From the NCBI RefSeq assembly GCF_014332695.1, contig NZ_MBUA01000012.1, positions 305,858 to 369,857 of the forward strand: a stretch of 64,000 bases of DNA. The letters are read 5' to 3'. Each line of letters begins with the position of its first letter. Positions within the stretch are counted from its first letter, which is position 1. Below, piece after piece: positions 1 through 9,121 of the stretch. The notes under the pieces were generated by a model. It worked only from the letters and a program-made list of their open reading frames with translations. It made no database searches and was not told where the DNA came from. A program made the translations under genes and the position numbers. This DNA is from Flavihumibacter stibioxidans. GTDB lineage: Bacteria; Bacteroidota; Bacteroidia; Chitinophagales; Chitinophagaceae.

Positions 1-875
1 GCCAGTCCGCCAAAGGCAAATATCGTCGGGTACAAACTGCTGCGGGCAGCTTTGATAAAGTGCTCAAGGGATTGCTTCCTCAGTTCATTGGCCTTCACCA
101 CCGGCTGGTTCTTTTGCGCCATTTCAAAAACCATTTTCGGTTGCAGGTCAGCGATAGGATCCACCGGGATCATCTCAACCGGTGGAATCGAAATGCTGAA
201 AGGCTGTTCCGCATCGAGGTTGAGAAGGCCTTTGAGGGAAAGCAGGTTCAGTTGGAAAGTTGCTTCCGCACCGATCAGTGAAGCACTGTCGCGGGCCACC
301 TGGGCCTCCAGGTCAACCGCATTAAGTTCAGGCAGGGTGCCTGCTTCCACACGTTTACGGGTATCCGCCAACTGGCTCTGACTCTGCTTCAGCTGAACAC
401 CCACTATATCCACCTGTACTTTTGACAACAATGCCGTCAGATAACCGGTCGCAACATTCAGGGCGATGTCATTCTTATTTTTTTCCACGTCGGCTGCCGC
501 TGCTTCAGATTCCAGGCGGCTGGCATTAATGCTATGCTTTAACCTGTTCCAGTTATAAATGGTAACATCCGTATTAAACTGAAATCCCTGGAACAATAAC
601 TGCTGGTTGGTAAAAAGGTTGGTCGTGGGGTCAATGGACCGGCCAAACTGGTAGCCGGTATTCGATGTAAAATTTGCGTTGGGCAGGCGCGATTTTTTGT
701 TCTGGTCAGCAACCAGCACAGCGATCCTTTTCTGTACATCCGACTGCCGTACAGAAATATTATTCTCAAGGGCGTAATCGACACAACGCCGCAGATCCCA
801 CTGATCCTGAGCCCCGGCATACAGGGAAAAGGTTCCGGAGATAATAACCAGGGAGATCTTTCTCAAAAGCTTCAT
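1..875 (-). CDS. TolC-family outer membrane efflux protein (partial)
   Basis: N-terminal half of an outer-membrane efflux duct of the TolC/OEP family, which forms the exit channel of tripartite exporters. The frame is open from the ATG at 873-875 to the window edge, about 291 residues. It begins with a signal peptide (MKLLRKISLVII..., ending near AGAQ), then WDLRRCVDYALENN, the usual first helix of the family. Long Gln/Ala/Ser-rich helices follow (VQLKQSQSQLADTRKRVEAG), typical of the periplasmic coiled coil. The C-terminal repeat and any pump genes lie outside the window, so the substrate cannot be told. Confidence 0.88.
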   Translation of the reverse strand, partial: MKLLRKISLVIISGTFSLYAGAQDQWDLRRCVDYALENNISVRQSDVQKRIAVLVADQNKKSRLPNANFTSNTGYQFGRSIDPTTNLFTNQQLLFQGFQFNTDVTIYNWNRLKHSINASRLESEAAAADVEKNKNDIALNVATGYLTALLSKVQVDIVGVQLKQSQSQLADTRKRVEAGTLPELNAVDLEAQVARDSASLIGAEATFQLNLLSLKGLLNLDAEQPFSISIPPVEMIPVDPIADLQPKMVFEMAQKNQPVVKANELRKQSLEHFIKAARSSLYPTIFAFGGL

Positions 876-937
876 GAATAATGGTTAAGGGCTTAAAAAT
901 AAAGAATTCAGGCTCACCAGCCAGACCACTCGTATAA

Positions 938-2104
938 TTATCCTGAAAAACCGCTAAATGCCTGTTCCATATCTGCGATCAGGTAGTCGGCCGATTCCAG
1001 TCCCACATACAACCTGATCATCCTGTGTTCTTTCAGCTCAGGCCTGAAATGGGTGGGATGGATTCCCGCACATTTGGGGATCACAAGGCTTTCATGCCCT
1101 CCCCAGCTGACGGCCATGAATATGTGCTGCAGTGATTCGCAGAACCGGACGATCTCCTCGCGGCGGTCGGTTTTATACACAAAGGTCATCAGGCCGCAGG
1201 CACCGCTCATCTGACTTTTCGCCAGCTCATACTGGGGAAAAGCCGGATCCAGCGGGAACAGCACTTCCTCCACCTTTGGGTGTTGCTTCAGGTATGCCAG
1301 CACCCGGCTGGTAGTGTCCGTCACCTGGTTCAGCCGGGCCGGCAAAGTCCGCAACCCCCTGATCAGCAACCAGGCGTTGAAAGGCTGGATGCCGCTGCCA
1401 ATATTCAGGTATTCACTGTCGAAGATCTTTTTCATCATGGCCTTTGAACCACTGATGACACCGGCCACCACATCCGAATGCCCGCCAATATATTTGGTGG
1501 CAGATTGCAGGGAGATATCAATCCCAAGTTCAACCGGCCGCTGGTAAACGGGTGTGCAATAACTGTTATCACAAATGGTAATAATATTACGACTGCGGGC
1601 AAGTTCCGACACCGCTTTCAGGTCCTGCATGGCATAGGTCCAGCTATTGGGCGATTCAAGATAAATCAGGCTGGTATTAGGCTGCAGGGCGGTGGCAAAA
1701 TTCTCTGTAACGGTACCATCCACATAAGTTGTGCTCACGCCAAACCTCGGAAGGATCACATTGAACATTTTCTCCGCCCAGGTATATGGCTTTTTTACCG
1801 AAACAATATGGTCGCCGGCTTTTACATTGGCCAGCACCGCGGCAAATATCGCGGCAGCGCCACTGTTGAATACCAGCGCATCCTCCGCCCCGTCCAGCGC
1901 GGCCAGCTTTTTACGCAGGATATCAACCGTCGGATTGATCCCCCTGCTGTACAGGTAACTGCTCATTTCATCGGCAAATGCGGCACCCAGGTCTTCGACT
2001 TTCCGGAAAGCGAAATTGCTGGTCTGAACGATCGGCGGGGCCATGGCATTGAAATATTGGGAACGTTCTTCGCCCAGTTCATTCAGGATATAGCTGAGAT
2101 CCAT
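938..2104 (-). CDS. Cys/Met metabolism PLP-dependent enzyme (cystathionine gamma-synthase / gamma-lyase family)
   Basis: Fold-type I PLP enzyme of the trans-sulfuration family, 388 residues, the normal length. The PLP lysine sits in SATKYIGGHSDVVAG, and YSRGINPTVDILRKKLAALD is the family's N-terminal substrate and tetramer region. The LYVGLESADYLIADMEQA C-terminus is also typical. Members make or break C-S bonds in cystathionine, homocysteine or methionine, and sequence reading alone cannot choose between synthase, lyase and sulfhydrylase. It lies 33 bp downstream of an amino-acid permease gene on the same strand, which suggests co-transcription and a role in amino-acid use. Confidence 0.85.
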   Translation of the reverse strand: MDLSYILNELGEERSQYFNAMAPPIVQTSNFAFRKVEDLGAAFADEMSSYLYSRGINPTVDILRKKLAALDGAEDALVFNSGAAAIFAAVLANVKAGDHIVSVKKPYTWAEKMFNVILPRFGVSTTYVDGTVTENFATALQPNTSLIYLESPNSWTYAMQDLKAVSELARSRNIITICDNSYCTPVYQRPVELGIDISLQSATKYIGGHSDVVAGVISGSKAMMKKIFDSEYLNIGSGIQPFNAWLLIRGLRTLPARLNQVTDTTSRVLAYLKQHPKVEEVLFPLDPAFPQYELAKSQMSGACGLMTFVYKTDRREEIVRFCESLQHIFMAVSWGGHESLVIPKCAGIHPTHFRPELKEHRMIRLYVGLESADYLIADMEQAFSGFSG

Positions 2105-2137
2105 ATAAGCGTTTGTGGTTTGAATTTCGGGTTGTGA

Positions 2138-3532
2138 TCAGGGCCGGCTTATTCCACGGCCGTTTTTGTGTACGACCAGAAAATAGATACCAAGGAAAAC
2201 AGCAAACACAATGATACCGGTAAGGGCCAGCATGGGTGTGCTCAAAAGAATGCTTACTCCCACGAATGCATAAGCGCTGATAAATATCAAAGGCATCAGG
2301 GGGAAGAATCTCATGGTATAGATTCCGGTATTATCGAGGTGTTTGGTACGTTTCCGTAAAATGAAAATGGTGGCGGCAGAAGTTGCCATCCCGATGGAAT
2401 CAAGAAAGATGGTAAACCCAAGGATCTTGTCAAAAGTATTGGCAAAGAACAGGACGATGACACAGATCGCCGCGAACACCGTGAGGCTTACCGTCAGCAC
2501 ATCCCGCTTTTCATCTTTCCTGGAAAAGGCTTTTGGCAGGATACCATCCTTGCTCATGGCATACATCACACGGGGATTGCTCAGCAGCAGCACATTCACA
2601 TAGGCTAACACGGCGAGGAAAAGCAGGAGCGTAAAGACTGTCTTGCCGGAAGGGCCGAACATCTTTTCCGCCACCACCGCCGCAATTCCCTTGGTGGTTT
2701 TGAGTTGTTCAAATCCGATGGCATGCACATATGCCATCTGCACCAGCAGGTACAGCGATATGATGACAAGTATGCCGATAAATATCCCGCGGGGAATGGT
2801 CTTGCGGGGGTTGCTCACCTCGTCACCGAAATTGATGGTCTGCTGGTAACCCCCATAGGTAAACGAAACCGCGATCAGGGCAATGCCGAAGGATTTGATG
2901 TAATCAATCGCGGACCACCCGTCTGACGCACTGCCTGGGGGCAGTACGTCAGACGGGTGGAGTCCACCCCCAGGCAGTGCGTCAGACGGGTGGAGTGCCG
3001 CACCCGACGCCCCGGGGAAAAACAATGCCCCGATCAGTAAAAGCACCATACCGATCTTGATGATCATCAGTACGTTCTGGGTGCGAGAACTCATGCGCAG
3101 GCCGGCAAGGTTCACAAAATAAAATATGGTCACCGCTCCCATGGCAATAAATGCCTTCGCCACATCGGACGCAGGCTGACTGAAAATGAGCTGGGAGATG
3201 TATTCGCTTCCGATCAGCGCCACCCCGGCAAGCGAAGCGGCATTGGAAATTAGTATGATACAATTGATGGCGAATGCTACGGAAGGATGGTAACACTCCG
3301 CGAATATTTTATAGTACCCCCCGGTGATCGGGAACCTGGAGCCAATCTCCGCGTAGGTCAGCGCCCCGCAGAGCGCTATGATGCCACCTGCGATCCATGC
3401 TGCGAAATAAATGCCCGGCGTAAGTGCCGCCTGGGCGGAATCTGTTGCTGTTCTAAATATCCCCATGCCGATAACCAGGCCAATCACGATCATCGTGAGA
3501 TCAAATAATTTTAGTTGTTTCCTCGCAGTCAT
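2138..3532 (-). CDS. APC-family amino acid permease
   Basis: Inner-membrane amino-acid transporter of the APC superfamily, 464 residues with about 12 hydrophobic segments. The first helix carries the family's substrate-binding glycine stretch (VIGLVIGMGIF), and GALTYAEIGSRFPITGGYY is the usual helix 2 region. The insert HPSDALPGGGLHPSDVLPPG at about residues 180-205 is encoded by a palindromic repeat (2915-2996) and falls in a loop before the next helix. The start is 37 bp from the divergent receptor gene, so the two promoters must overlap. It probably shares a transcript with the PLP enzyme downstream. Substrate unknown. Confidence 0.85.
   Translation of the reverse strand: MTARKQLKLFDLTMIVIGLVIGMGIFRTATDSAQAALTPGIYFAAWIAGGIIALCGALTYAEIGSRFPITGGYYKIFAECYHPSVAFAINCIILISNAASLAGVALIGSEYISQLIFSQPASDVAKAFIAMGAVTIFYFVNLAGLRMSSRTQNVLMIIKIGMVLLLIGALFFPGASGAALHPSDALPGGGLHPSDVLPPGSASDGWSAIDYIKSFGIALIAVSFTYGGYQQTINFGDEVSNPRKTIPRGIFIGILVIISLYLLVQMAYVHAIGFEQLKTTKGIAAVVAEKMFGPSGKTVFTLLLFLAVLAYVNVLLLSNPRVMYAMSKDGILPKAFSRKDEKRDVLTVSLTVFAAICVIVLFFANTFDKILGFTIFLDSIGMATSAATIFILRKRTKHLDNTGIYTMRFFPLMPLIFISAYAFVGVSILLSTPMLALTGIIVFAVFLGIYFLVVHKNGRGISRP
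2915..2996. repeat. In-frame palindromic repeat inside the permease gene
   Basis: A perfect 27-bp inverted repeat has arms at 2915-2941 and 2967-2993. The motif CGTCAGACGGGTGGAG occurs twice in direct orientation (2947-2962 and 2981-2996). The block is read through in frame by the permease. It shares the CACCCGTC and GTCAGAC cores with the other repeats in this window and has no coding capacity of its own. Confidence 0.8.
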
Positions 3533-3569
3533 TGAGGGAAGATATTAAAATGTAGCGTTACTTGCGGGA

Positions 3570-5726
3570 ATGATCGAACTGAAAATTGTACTGGCTTTCG
3601 CAACAATGGCCAACCCGGGCCAGCCACTGTTGTCAGACACCACCCTGCCGCAATCGATGGATTCAGTGGTGGTAACCGCTTTTGCCAACCGCAGTTCCCT
3701 GAAAGATGCGGCCGCATCACTGTCTGTTTTAAAAGAGCGCGACTGGCAGCGATTTTCTCCTGCCAGCGCTGTAGGTGCGGTTAACAGCCTGCCAGGGGTC
3801 CGCATGGAAGAAAGATCACCGGGCAGTTATCGGTTAGCCATCCGCGGTAGTTCACTCCGTTCACCTTTTGGGGTGCGAAACATCAGGATGTATTATGAAG
3901 GCCTGCCTTTTACCGACCCTGGCGGCAATACCTATCTCAACCAGTTTGCGGTGGGTAATTTTGGTCAGCTGGAGGTCCTGAAAGGCCCGGGCAACAGCCT
4001 CTATGGTGCCGGCACCGGGGGCACCATCCTGGCAGGCACGCCTTCTGCCGGGGCAGACCAGCTTTCCCTCCAATACATGGCAGGCTCCTATGGACTGCAC
4101 CAGCTGGAAGCAAAATTCAACCTGCCCGCCACCGGTTTCAGGAAGCCCTTCCTGCAAGCCAACGCTCCCGAAGGCCCCGCCCCGCACCAGTTCTACGCCC
4201 AACACCAGGTCTATGGCGGTTACCGCAACCACTCAGAAATGAAAAGGGATATGTTCAGCTACCTGGGGCACTGGAAAACAGGCGAACGTTCCACACTCAG
4301 CCTGGTCCAACTGGTTGGGGATCTCTGGTACCAGACTCCGGGCGGACTAACCCTTGCCGAATACCAAAAAGATCCGCGGCAGTCGAGACCCGCGGCAGGC
4401 CCCAACCCATCGGCAGAAGCAACCCGCGCTGCCATCTCCCAGCGTACCATCTACAGCGGCCTCCGCCATGAATGGAAACCAACCGAAAGAATCCGGCTCG
4501 ACATAGCCGCCTATGGCGCTAAAACCAACGTAACCAATCCAGCCATCCGCAATTACGAAAAACGTTCCGAACCGCATTACGGGACAAGATTAAATTTCGC
4601 TTATACATTACCGTTAAATACATCCCGCAGCGCAAACCTTCGCCTGAATGCCGGCGGGGAATGGCAGCAGGGCCATTACAGGATTTCAGTTTACGGCAAC
4701 AATGCCGGAGAACCGGGCAGCCTGCAGACGGATGACCGCCTGCGGCCCAGGACGGCACTGCTTTTTACGCAGGGAATCCTTGACCTGCCGATGGACTGGC
4801 AGTTCACGGCCGGACTCAGTTATAATGCCAACAAAGTGCAGATCAGGCGGATCAGTGAACAACCGGTTTTTGAATTCACCAGCAATTACCGCAATGAATG
4901 GATGCCAAGGCTGGCGCTCACCAAAAAGCTCGGGCCGCTTACTTTTTACGGTATGATCGCCAAAGGTTTTTCGCCACCAACCACTTCGGAACTACTGCCT
5001 TCCACCAGTGTGATCAATACCAGCCTGCAGGCCGAAGGAGGCTGGAACCAGGAACTGGGCGTCCGTGGCAGGGTGCTGCGCCAGCAACTGTATTTTGATC
5101 TCGACTTCTTCTATTTCCGGCTGAAAGACGCAATTGTGCAAAGGCGTGATGCCAGTGGTGCCGACTATTTCGACAACGCCGGCGGCACCAGGCAGAAGGG
5201 AATGGAAGCCTATATATCCTGGTCCATGCGCCGCAAAAGGCCCAACCGCCCTGCCCCGCTGCAGGCCTGGGCCAGCTATACCCTGCACCATTTCAAATAC
5301 GATGATTTCAAACAGGGCACGAATGATTTCAGCGGCAATTTCCTGCCCGGAGTGGCCAGGCAAACCCTGGTAACCGGGATCGACCTGAACGGCCCCGCCG
5401 CCACCAGTCTTCACCTCACTTACCAATATGTTGACCCCATGTGGCTGAATGATGCCAACACAGCCAGGGCCGCCCAGTACCACCTGCTGGCAGCAAGGAT
5501 CGCCACACAATTATGGCAAACCAGGTTTAAGGGGGGAAGACCATTCCTGGTCAGGTTTTTCGCCGGGGCGGATAACCTTTTCAATACGCAGTACAGCCTG
5601 GGAAATGATATCAACGCCTTCGGCGGAAGGTATTACAACCTGTCTGCGGGACGCAACTTTTATGTTGGACTGCAATGCGCTTTGCCCTACCTTCGCGCCG
5701 GAAACGGTTCCGCTTCGGCGGATTAA
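3570..5726 (+). CDS. TonB-dependent receptor
   Basis: Outer-membrane TonB-dependent receptor of 718 residues, without the N-terminal carboxypeptidase-like domain of SusC proteins, so closer to siderophore, heme or vitamin receptors. A weak signal sequence is followed by a TonB-box-like MDSVVVTAFANR and a plug domain (SLPGVRMEERSPGSYRLAIR, then LEVLKGPGNSLYGAGTGGTI). The barrel follows. The natural barrel end is probably NFYVGLQCAL; the last 13 or so residues are an extension encoded by DNA that also forms the start of the B12 riboswitch. A later ATG at 3606 is an alternative start. It lies upstream of the riboswitch, so it is not under that switch's control. Ligand unknown. Confidence 0.88.
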   Translation: MIELKIVLAFATMANPGQPLLSDTTLPQSMDSVVVTAFANRSSLKDAAASLSVLKERDWQRFSPASAVGAVNSLPGVRMEERSPGSYRLAIRGSSLRSPFGVRNIRMYYEGLPFTDPGGNTYLNQFAVGNFGQLEVLKGPGNSLYGAGTGGTILAGTPSAGADQLSLQYMAGSYGLHQLEAKFNLPATGFRKPFLQANAPEGPAPHQFYAQHQVYGGYRNHSEMKRDMFSYLGHWKTGERSTLSLVQLVGDLWYQTPGGLTLAEYQKDPRQSRPAAGPNPSAEATRAAISQRTIYSGLRHEWKPTERIRLDIAAYGAKTNVTNPAIRNYEKRSEPHYGTRLNFAYTLPLNTSRSANLRLNAGGEWQQGHYRISVYGNNAGEPGSLQTDDRLRPRTALLFTQGILDLPMDWQFTAGLSYNANKVQIRRISEQPVFEFTSNYRNEWMPRLALTKKLGPLTFYGMIAKGFSPPTTSELLPSTSVINTSLQAEGGWNQELGVRGRVLRQQLYFDLDFFYFRLKDAIVQRRDASGADYFDNAGGTRQKGMEAYISWSMRRKRPNRPAPLQAWASYTLHHFKYDDFKQGTNDFSGNFLPGVARQTLVTGIDLNGPAATSLHLTYQYVDPMWLNDANTARAAQYHLLAARIATQLWQTRFKGGRPFLVRFFAGADNLFNTQYSLGNDINAFGGRYYNLSAGRNFYVGLQCALPYLRAGNGSASAD

Positions 5727-5859
5727 AAGGGAAGTCCGGTTTCATTCCGGCGCTATCCCCGTAGCTGTAAAGTTCACCAGATTCTCCAGTCATCAAGCCA
5801 CTTCCGGCCCGTCCGGTGGGAAGGCAACTGAAGACGAACAAGCCAGAAGACCTGCCGGT
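5697..5859 (+). promoter_or_regulatory. Cobalamin (B12) riboswitch
   Basis: Adenosylcobalamin-type aptamer. The conserved core AAAAGGGAAGTCCGGT is followed by CCGGCGCTATCCCCG and GCTGTAA, then CCGGTGGGAAGGC, and ends in the B12 box AAGCCAGAAGACCTGCC. A P1 stem can form between GCCGG at 5697-5701 and CCGGT at 5855-5859 (one G-U pair), so the 5' strand lies inside the last codons of the upstream receptor gene. The ATG it would control is at 5981, in a BtuB-like receptor gene followed by cobT. The expression platform is the 120 nt between 5860 and 5980. Confidence 0.93.
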
Positions 5860-5980
5860 TCTCCACCACATTATTTTGCTTTCGGGAGAAAAGCAGCAAT
5901 GTAAAGGGCCGGCTTGCAGGCAATTTATATTTCTACCAATCCATTCCGGAAGCAGTCACTTTAACCCTTTTTTTTCTGAC

Positions 5981-7924
5981 ATGAAAAAACAATGGATCCT
6001 GGTGGCTGCTACTTTAATCAGCAGTCCTCTTCTGGCACAAGATGCCGACACTACCGCCAACACCCTCGATGAAGTAGTCATCACCGCCGGAAAATCTTCC
6101 CAGAAACAAAGTACGACAGGCAAGGTTTTAACGGTGATCAACAGACGAACACTGGAAAACAACAGCGGCCGTACCCTTACACAGGTATTGAACGAGCAGG
6201 CCGGTATCATCATCAACGGATCGCAGAATGCTCCTGGAACGAACCAGACCGTTTACATGCGGGGAGCCGGTTCCGCCAACACGCTCATCCTGGTGGATGG
6301 CATGCCGGTAACTGATGGTTCCGGTATTACCATCGAATTTGACCTCAACCACATGGCCATCGACCAGGTGGAGAGGGTGGAGGTACTCAAAGGCGCGCAA
6401 AGCACCCTCTATGGTTCCGATGCCGTTGCGGGCGTCATCAACATCATCACCCGCAAGAACCAGTCGGCCAAACCTTTCGGGATAAACGGGCAGATCGCCG
6501 GTGGCAGCTACGGTACCTACAAAGGCAACCTGGGCATCAGCGGGGAAACCGGGAAACTCCATTATTCCGCACAATACAACCGGTTAAAATCGGATGGTTT
6601 TTCCGCCGCGTTTGATGCAACCGGGAAGGCAGGATTCGACAGGGATGGTTACCAACAGGATGTACTGAATACCAGTATCGGCTATAATATTGCCGGCAAC
6701 TGGAAGCTTCGTGGTTACGGCCAGTTCAGCGGCTACAAGGCTGATATTGACGACGCGCAGCTGCAGGATGACAAAAACAACACCATCCACAACAAACATC
6801 TGCTATTCGGATTGCAATCGCTGCATACTCTACAAAATGGTTCACTCACCGTAAATGTAAATTATAACCGCACACACCGCAGTTACAGTGACCTGGTAAA
6901 CAACCCGGTTGGTGCAAATGACTGGGATCCGTTTACCGGCGATTATAAGGGCAATTCCCTGTTTGCGGAGACCTACCTGAGCATGGCATTGAATGAGCAT
7001 CTGAACCTGCTGGCCGGAATCGATTATCGTCGCAACAGCGCAGACATCAGTACCTCCTACGGATCCCTCGGCAGTGACAGTCTCGAAGCCAGCATGATGA
7101 GCGCTTATGCGAACCTGTCACTGAAGGCAATCTCCGGTTTCGGTGCAGAAGCAGGTGGCCGTTTTACCCAGCACCGCGATTTCGGTGATGCGTTCACCTG
7201 GTCAGTGAATCCATATTTCCTGGTCAGCAAACAATTAAAAATCTTCGCTTCGGCGGCAACGGCGTTTCGTGCACCATCACTGTATCACCTGGCATCGGAA
7301 TACGGCAACCGGGACCTGCAGCCTGAGAAAAGCAGGCAATTCGAATTCGGATTGCAGTACACGGATCCCGCGCAGCGTTTTACTGCCCGGACAACCGCTT
7401 TCATCCGTCGTATTGAAGACGTGATCATTTTTGCAGGATTACCGACGCCGCCTTACGGGCAGTACAGGAATGGAGACAGGCAGTCCGACCAGGGACTGGA
7501 AGCTGAACTGAAATTTAATCTCACCAGCAAATGGCAGCTCACCGCCAACTACAGTTTTGTGGAGGGAGAGATCAGGACCAAAACTGCGGGTAAGGATACC
7601 AGTTATTTCAACCTTTATCGCCGGCCGAAGCACAGCCTGAATATCGGCACAGGGTACCAGCTTACCGATAAATTATATGCTGGCATCGGCTTCCGCTGGG
7701 TGGATAAAAGGCAGGACCCCTTTTTCAATCCGGATACCTATGCCACCGAGATCAAAACCCTGGATGCCTATTACAACCTCGACCTGAATCTGAATTACCG
7801 AATCAATAAGACCTTCGACATATATGCCGATTTCCGCAACCTAACCGACCGCCGGTACTTTGACCTCTACGGTTATAACAGCCGTCGTTTCAACCTGATG
7901 GCCGGCCTTCGGTTCAGGCTCTGA
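5981..7924 (+). CDS. btuB: TonB-dependent receptor, BtuB-like (probable cobalamin/corrinoid uptake)
   Basis: Outer-membrane receptor of 647 residues. The ATG at 5981 was chosen because it starts a clear signal peptide (MKKQWILVAATLISSPLLAQ); the frame is open further upstream only because it runs through the riboswitch. TonB box DEVVITAG; plug motifs MRGAGSANTLILVDGMPV and VERVEVLKGAQSTLYGSDAV; the barrel ends in NLMAGLRFRL. The size, the B12 riboswitch 120 nt upstream and cobT downstream make corrinoid the likely ligand. That is inference from context, because BtuB-type barrels are hard to tell from other receptors by sequence alone. Confidence 0.88.
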   Translation: MKKQWILVAATLISSPLLAQDADTTANTLDEVVITAGKSSQKQSTTGKVLTVINRRTLENNSGRTLTQVLNEQAGIIINGSQNAPGTNQTVYMRGAGSANTLILVDGMPVTDGSGITIEFDLNHMAIDQVERVEVLKGAQSTLYGSDAVAGVINIITRKNQSAKPFGINGQIAGGSYGTYKGNLGISGETGKLHYSAQYNRLKSDGFSAAFDATGKAGFDRDGYQQDVLNTSIGYNIAGNWKLRGYGQFSGYKADIDDAQLQDDKNNTIHNKHLLFGLQSLHTLQNGSLTVNVNYNRTHRSYSDLVNNPVGANDWDPFTGDYKGNSLFAETYLSMALNEHLNLLAGIDYRRNSADISTSYGSLGSDSLEASMMSAYANLSLKAISGFGAEAGGRFTQHRDFGDAFTWSVNPYFLVSKQLKIFASAATAFRAPSLYHLASEYGNRDLQPEKSRQFEFGLQYTDPAQRFTARTTAFIRRIEDVIIFAGLPTPPYGQYRNGDRQSDQGLEAELKFNLTSKWQLTANYSFVEGEIRTKTAGKDTSYFNLYRRPKHSLNIGTGYQLTDKLYAGIGFRWVDKRQDPFFNPDTYATEIKTLDAYYNLDLNLNYRINKTFDIYADFRNLTDRRYFDLYGYNSRRFNLMAGLRFRL

Positions 7925-7929
7925 AAATT

Positions 7930-7985
7930 CCACCCGTCGGGTGCCACCCGACGGGTAGTACCCGACGGGTGGCACCCGACGGGTG
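7930..7985. repeat. Four tandem ACCCGWCGGGT palindromes between btuB-like gene and cobT
   Basis: Four copies of the 11-bp palindrome ACCCGACGGGT/ACCCGTCGGGT stand head to tail with 3-4 bp spacers (AGT, GGC). They start 6 bp after the receptor's stop codon. Any neighbouring pair can form a strong hairpin. The last copy even supplies a GTG in frame with cobT, which I do not regard as the real start. Confidence 0.9.
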
Positions 7986-8003
7986 AATGAAAAACACCAT
8001 ACC

Positions 8004-9029
8004 ATGAAAGACCTTTTTTTTGAACTCCAGGAAAAAATCAACAGCAAGACCAAGCCCCTGGGCGCACTGGGACAGCTGGAGGAGACAGCGCTGCAGGTAG
8101 GCAGCATCCAGGGAAGCACCCGGCCGGAGGTAAAACTTCCCCACCTGGTGGTGTTTGCCGGCGACCATGGCATCGCGGAAACAGGGTTGGTTAATCCATA
8201 TCCCCAGGCAGTCACAGCACAGATGGTACACAATTTTATCCGCGGCGGGGCAGCCATCAACGTATTCTGCCGGCAACACCAAATCACGCTAAAAATTGCC
8301 GACGCCGGGGTAAAGGCAGATCTCAGTGAATTACATGGGTCACCGGAATTCATCCATGCAAAAATCGCCCCCGGCACCCGCAACTACCTTGAAGAACCGG
8401 CGATGAGCTTCGAGGAAACGGAAAGAGCCATCGCAGTGGGCCGGGTGATCGTAAACAATATCGCAGCAACCGGCTGTAATACCATTGCATTCGGGGAGAT
8501 GGGCATCGGAAACAGTTCTGCGGCCTCCCTGCTGATGGCCGCATTCCTGAACCTTCCGCTGGAAAAATGCGTAGGCAGGGGTACCGGTGCAGATGATATC
8601 CAACTAACACGCAAACTTCAAACCCTGCAGGCAGTATCAGACAAACACCTGTCAGTCATCAGCCTCCGCTCCCCCCTGAAAACCCTTCAATACCTGGGCG
8701 GATACGAAATTGCCATGATGGTGGGGGCCTACCTCTCGGCGGCTGAACATAAGATGACCATTGTGGTAGACGGATTCATCGCCAGCGCCGCCTTACTGGT
8801 GGCGCAATCCTTGCGGCCAGAAGTGCTGGACAACTGTATATTCGGACACTGTTCCGGGGAACTGGGACACCACCACCTGTTGCATCATTTTGGTGCCAGG
8901 CCGCTCCTCAACCTCGGTATGCGGCTGGGCGAAGGCACCGGTGCAGCCCTGGCCATCCCCCTGGTACAGAGTGCCGTATTATTCCTGAATGAAATGGCGG
9001 AGATGGACTCCCTTAAAATTCCCGGCTAA
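8004..9029 (+). CDS. cobT: Nicotinate-nucleotide--dimethylbenzimidazole phosphoribosyltransferase
   Basis: CobT makes alpha-ribazole phosphate from nicotinate mononucleotide and dimethylbenzimidazole, the first step of lower-ligand (nucleotide loop) assembly of cobalamin. It is 341 residues, the usual length. Family marks are KTKPLGALGQLEETA at the N-terminus, FAGDHGIAETGLVNPYP, FGEMGIGNSSAASLL, and near the C-terminus MRLGEGTGAALAIPL with the catalytic glutamate. The ATG at 8004 is preferred over an in-frame GTG at 7983 that lies in the repeat. It probably shares the riboswitch-controlled transcript with the BtuB-like receptor. Its pathway partners cobS and a cobC-like gene are at 30-31.6 kb. 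Confidence 0.95.
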   Translation: MKDLFFELQEKINSKTKPLGALGQLEETALQVGSIQGSTRPEVKLPHLVVFAGDHGIAETGLVNPYPQAVTAQMVHNFIRGGAAINVFCRQHQITLKIADAGVKADLSELHGSPEFIHAKIAPGTRNYLEEPAMSFEETERAIAVGRVIVNNIAATGCNTIAFGEMGIGNSSAASLLMAAFLNLPLEKCVGRGTGADDIQLTRKLQTLQAVSDKHLSVISLRSPLKTLQYLGGYEIAMMVGAYLSAAEHKMTIVVDGFIASAALLVAQSLRPEVLDNCIFGHCSGELGHHHLLHHFGARPLLNLGMRLGEGTGAALAIPLVQSAVLFLNEMAEMDSLKIPG

Positions 9030-9121
9030 AATATAATTGCTAATTTCAATATGGGCTTTTCCGGTTTTTTTTACCGGTGAGGCAACCCTTTGGTTCGGCT
9101 ATCCGTTTCGAATCATATAAC

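Noticed and set aside
1478-2137. A 219-codon open frame on the plus strand
   Set aside because: Antisense to the PLP enzyme gene, which has clear motifs; no signal or start of its own.
3570-5726. SusC-type polysaccharide receptor
   Set aside because: It lacks the N-terminal carboxypeptidase-like domain, is about 300 residues too short and has no SusD partner.
5816-5980. N-terminal extension of the BtuB-like protein
   Set aside because: The frame is open by chance through the riboswitch; the signal peptide starts at the ATG at 5981.
7930-7985. CRISPR array
   Set aside because: The repeated units are 11-bp palindromes with 3-4 bp between them; there are no spacers and no cas genes.
9061-9077. 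Terminator after cobT
   Set aside because: CCGGT-T6-ACCGG is a 5-bp stem without a following U-run; too weak to call.
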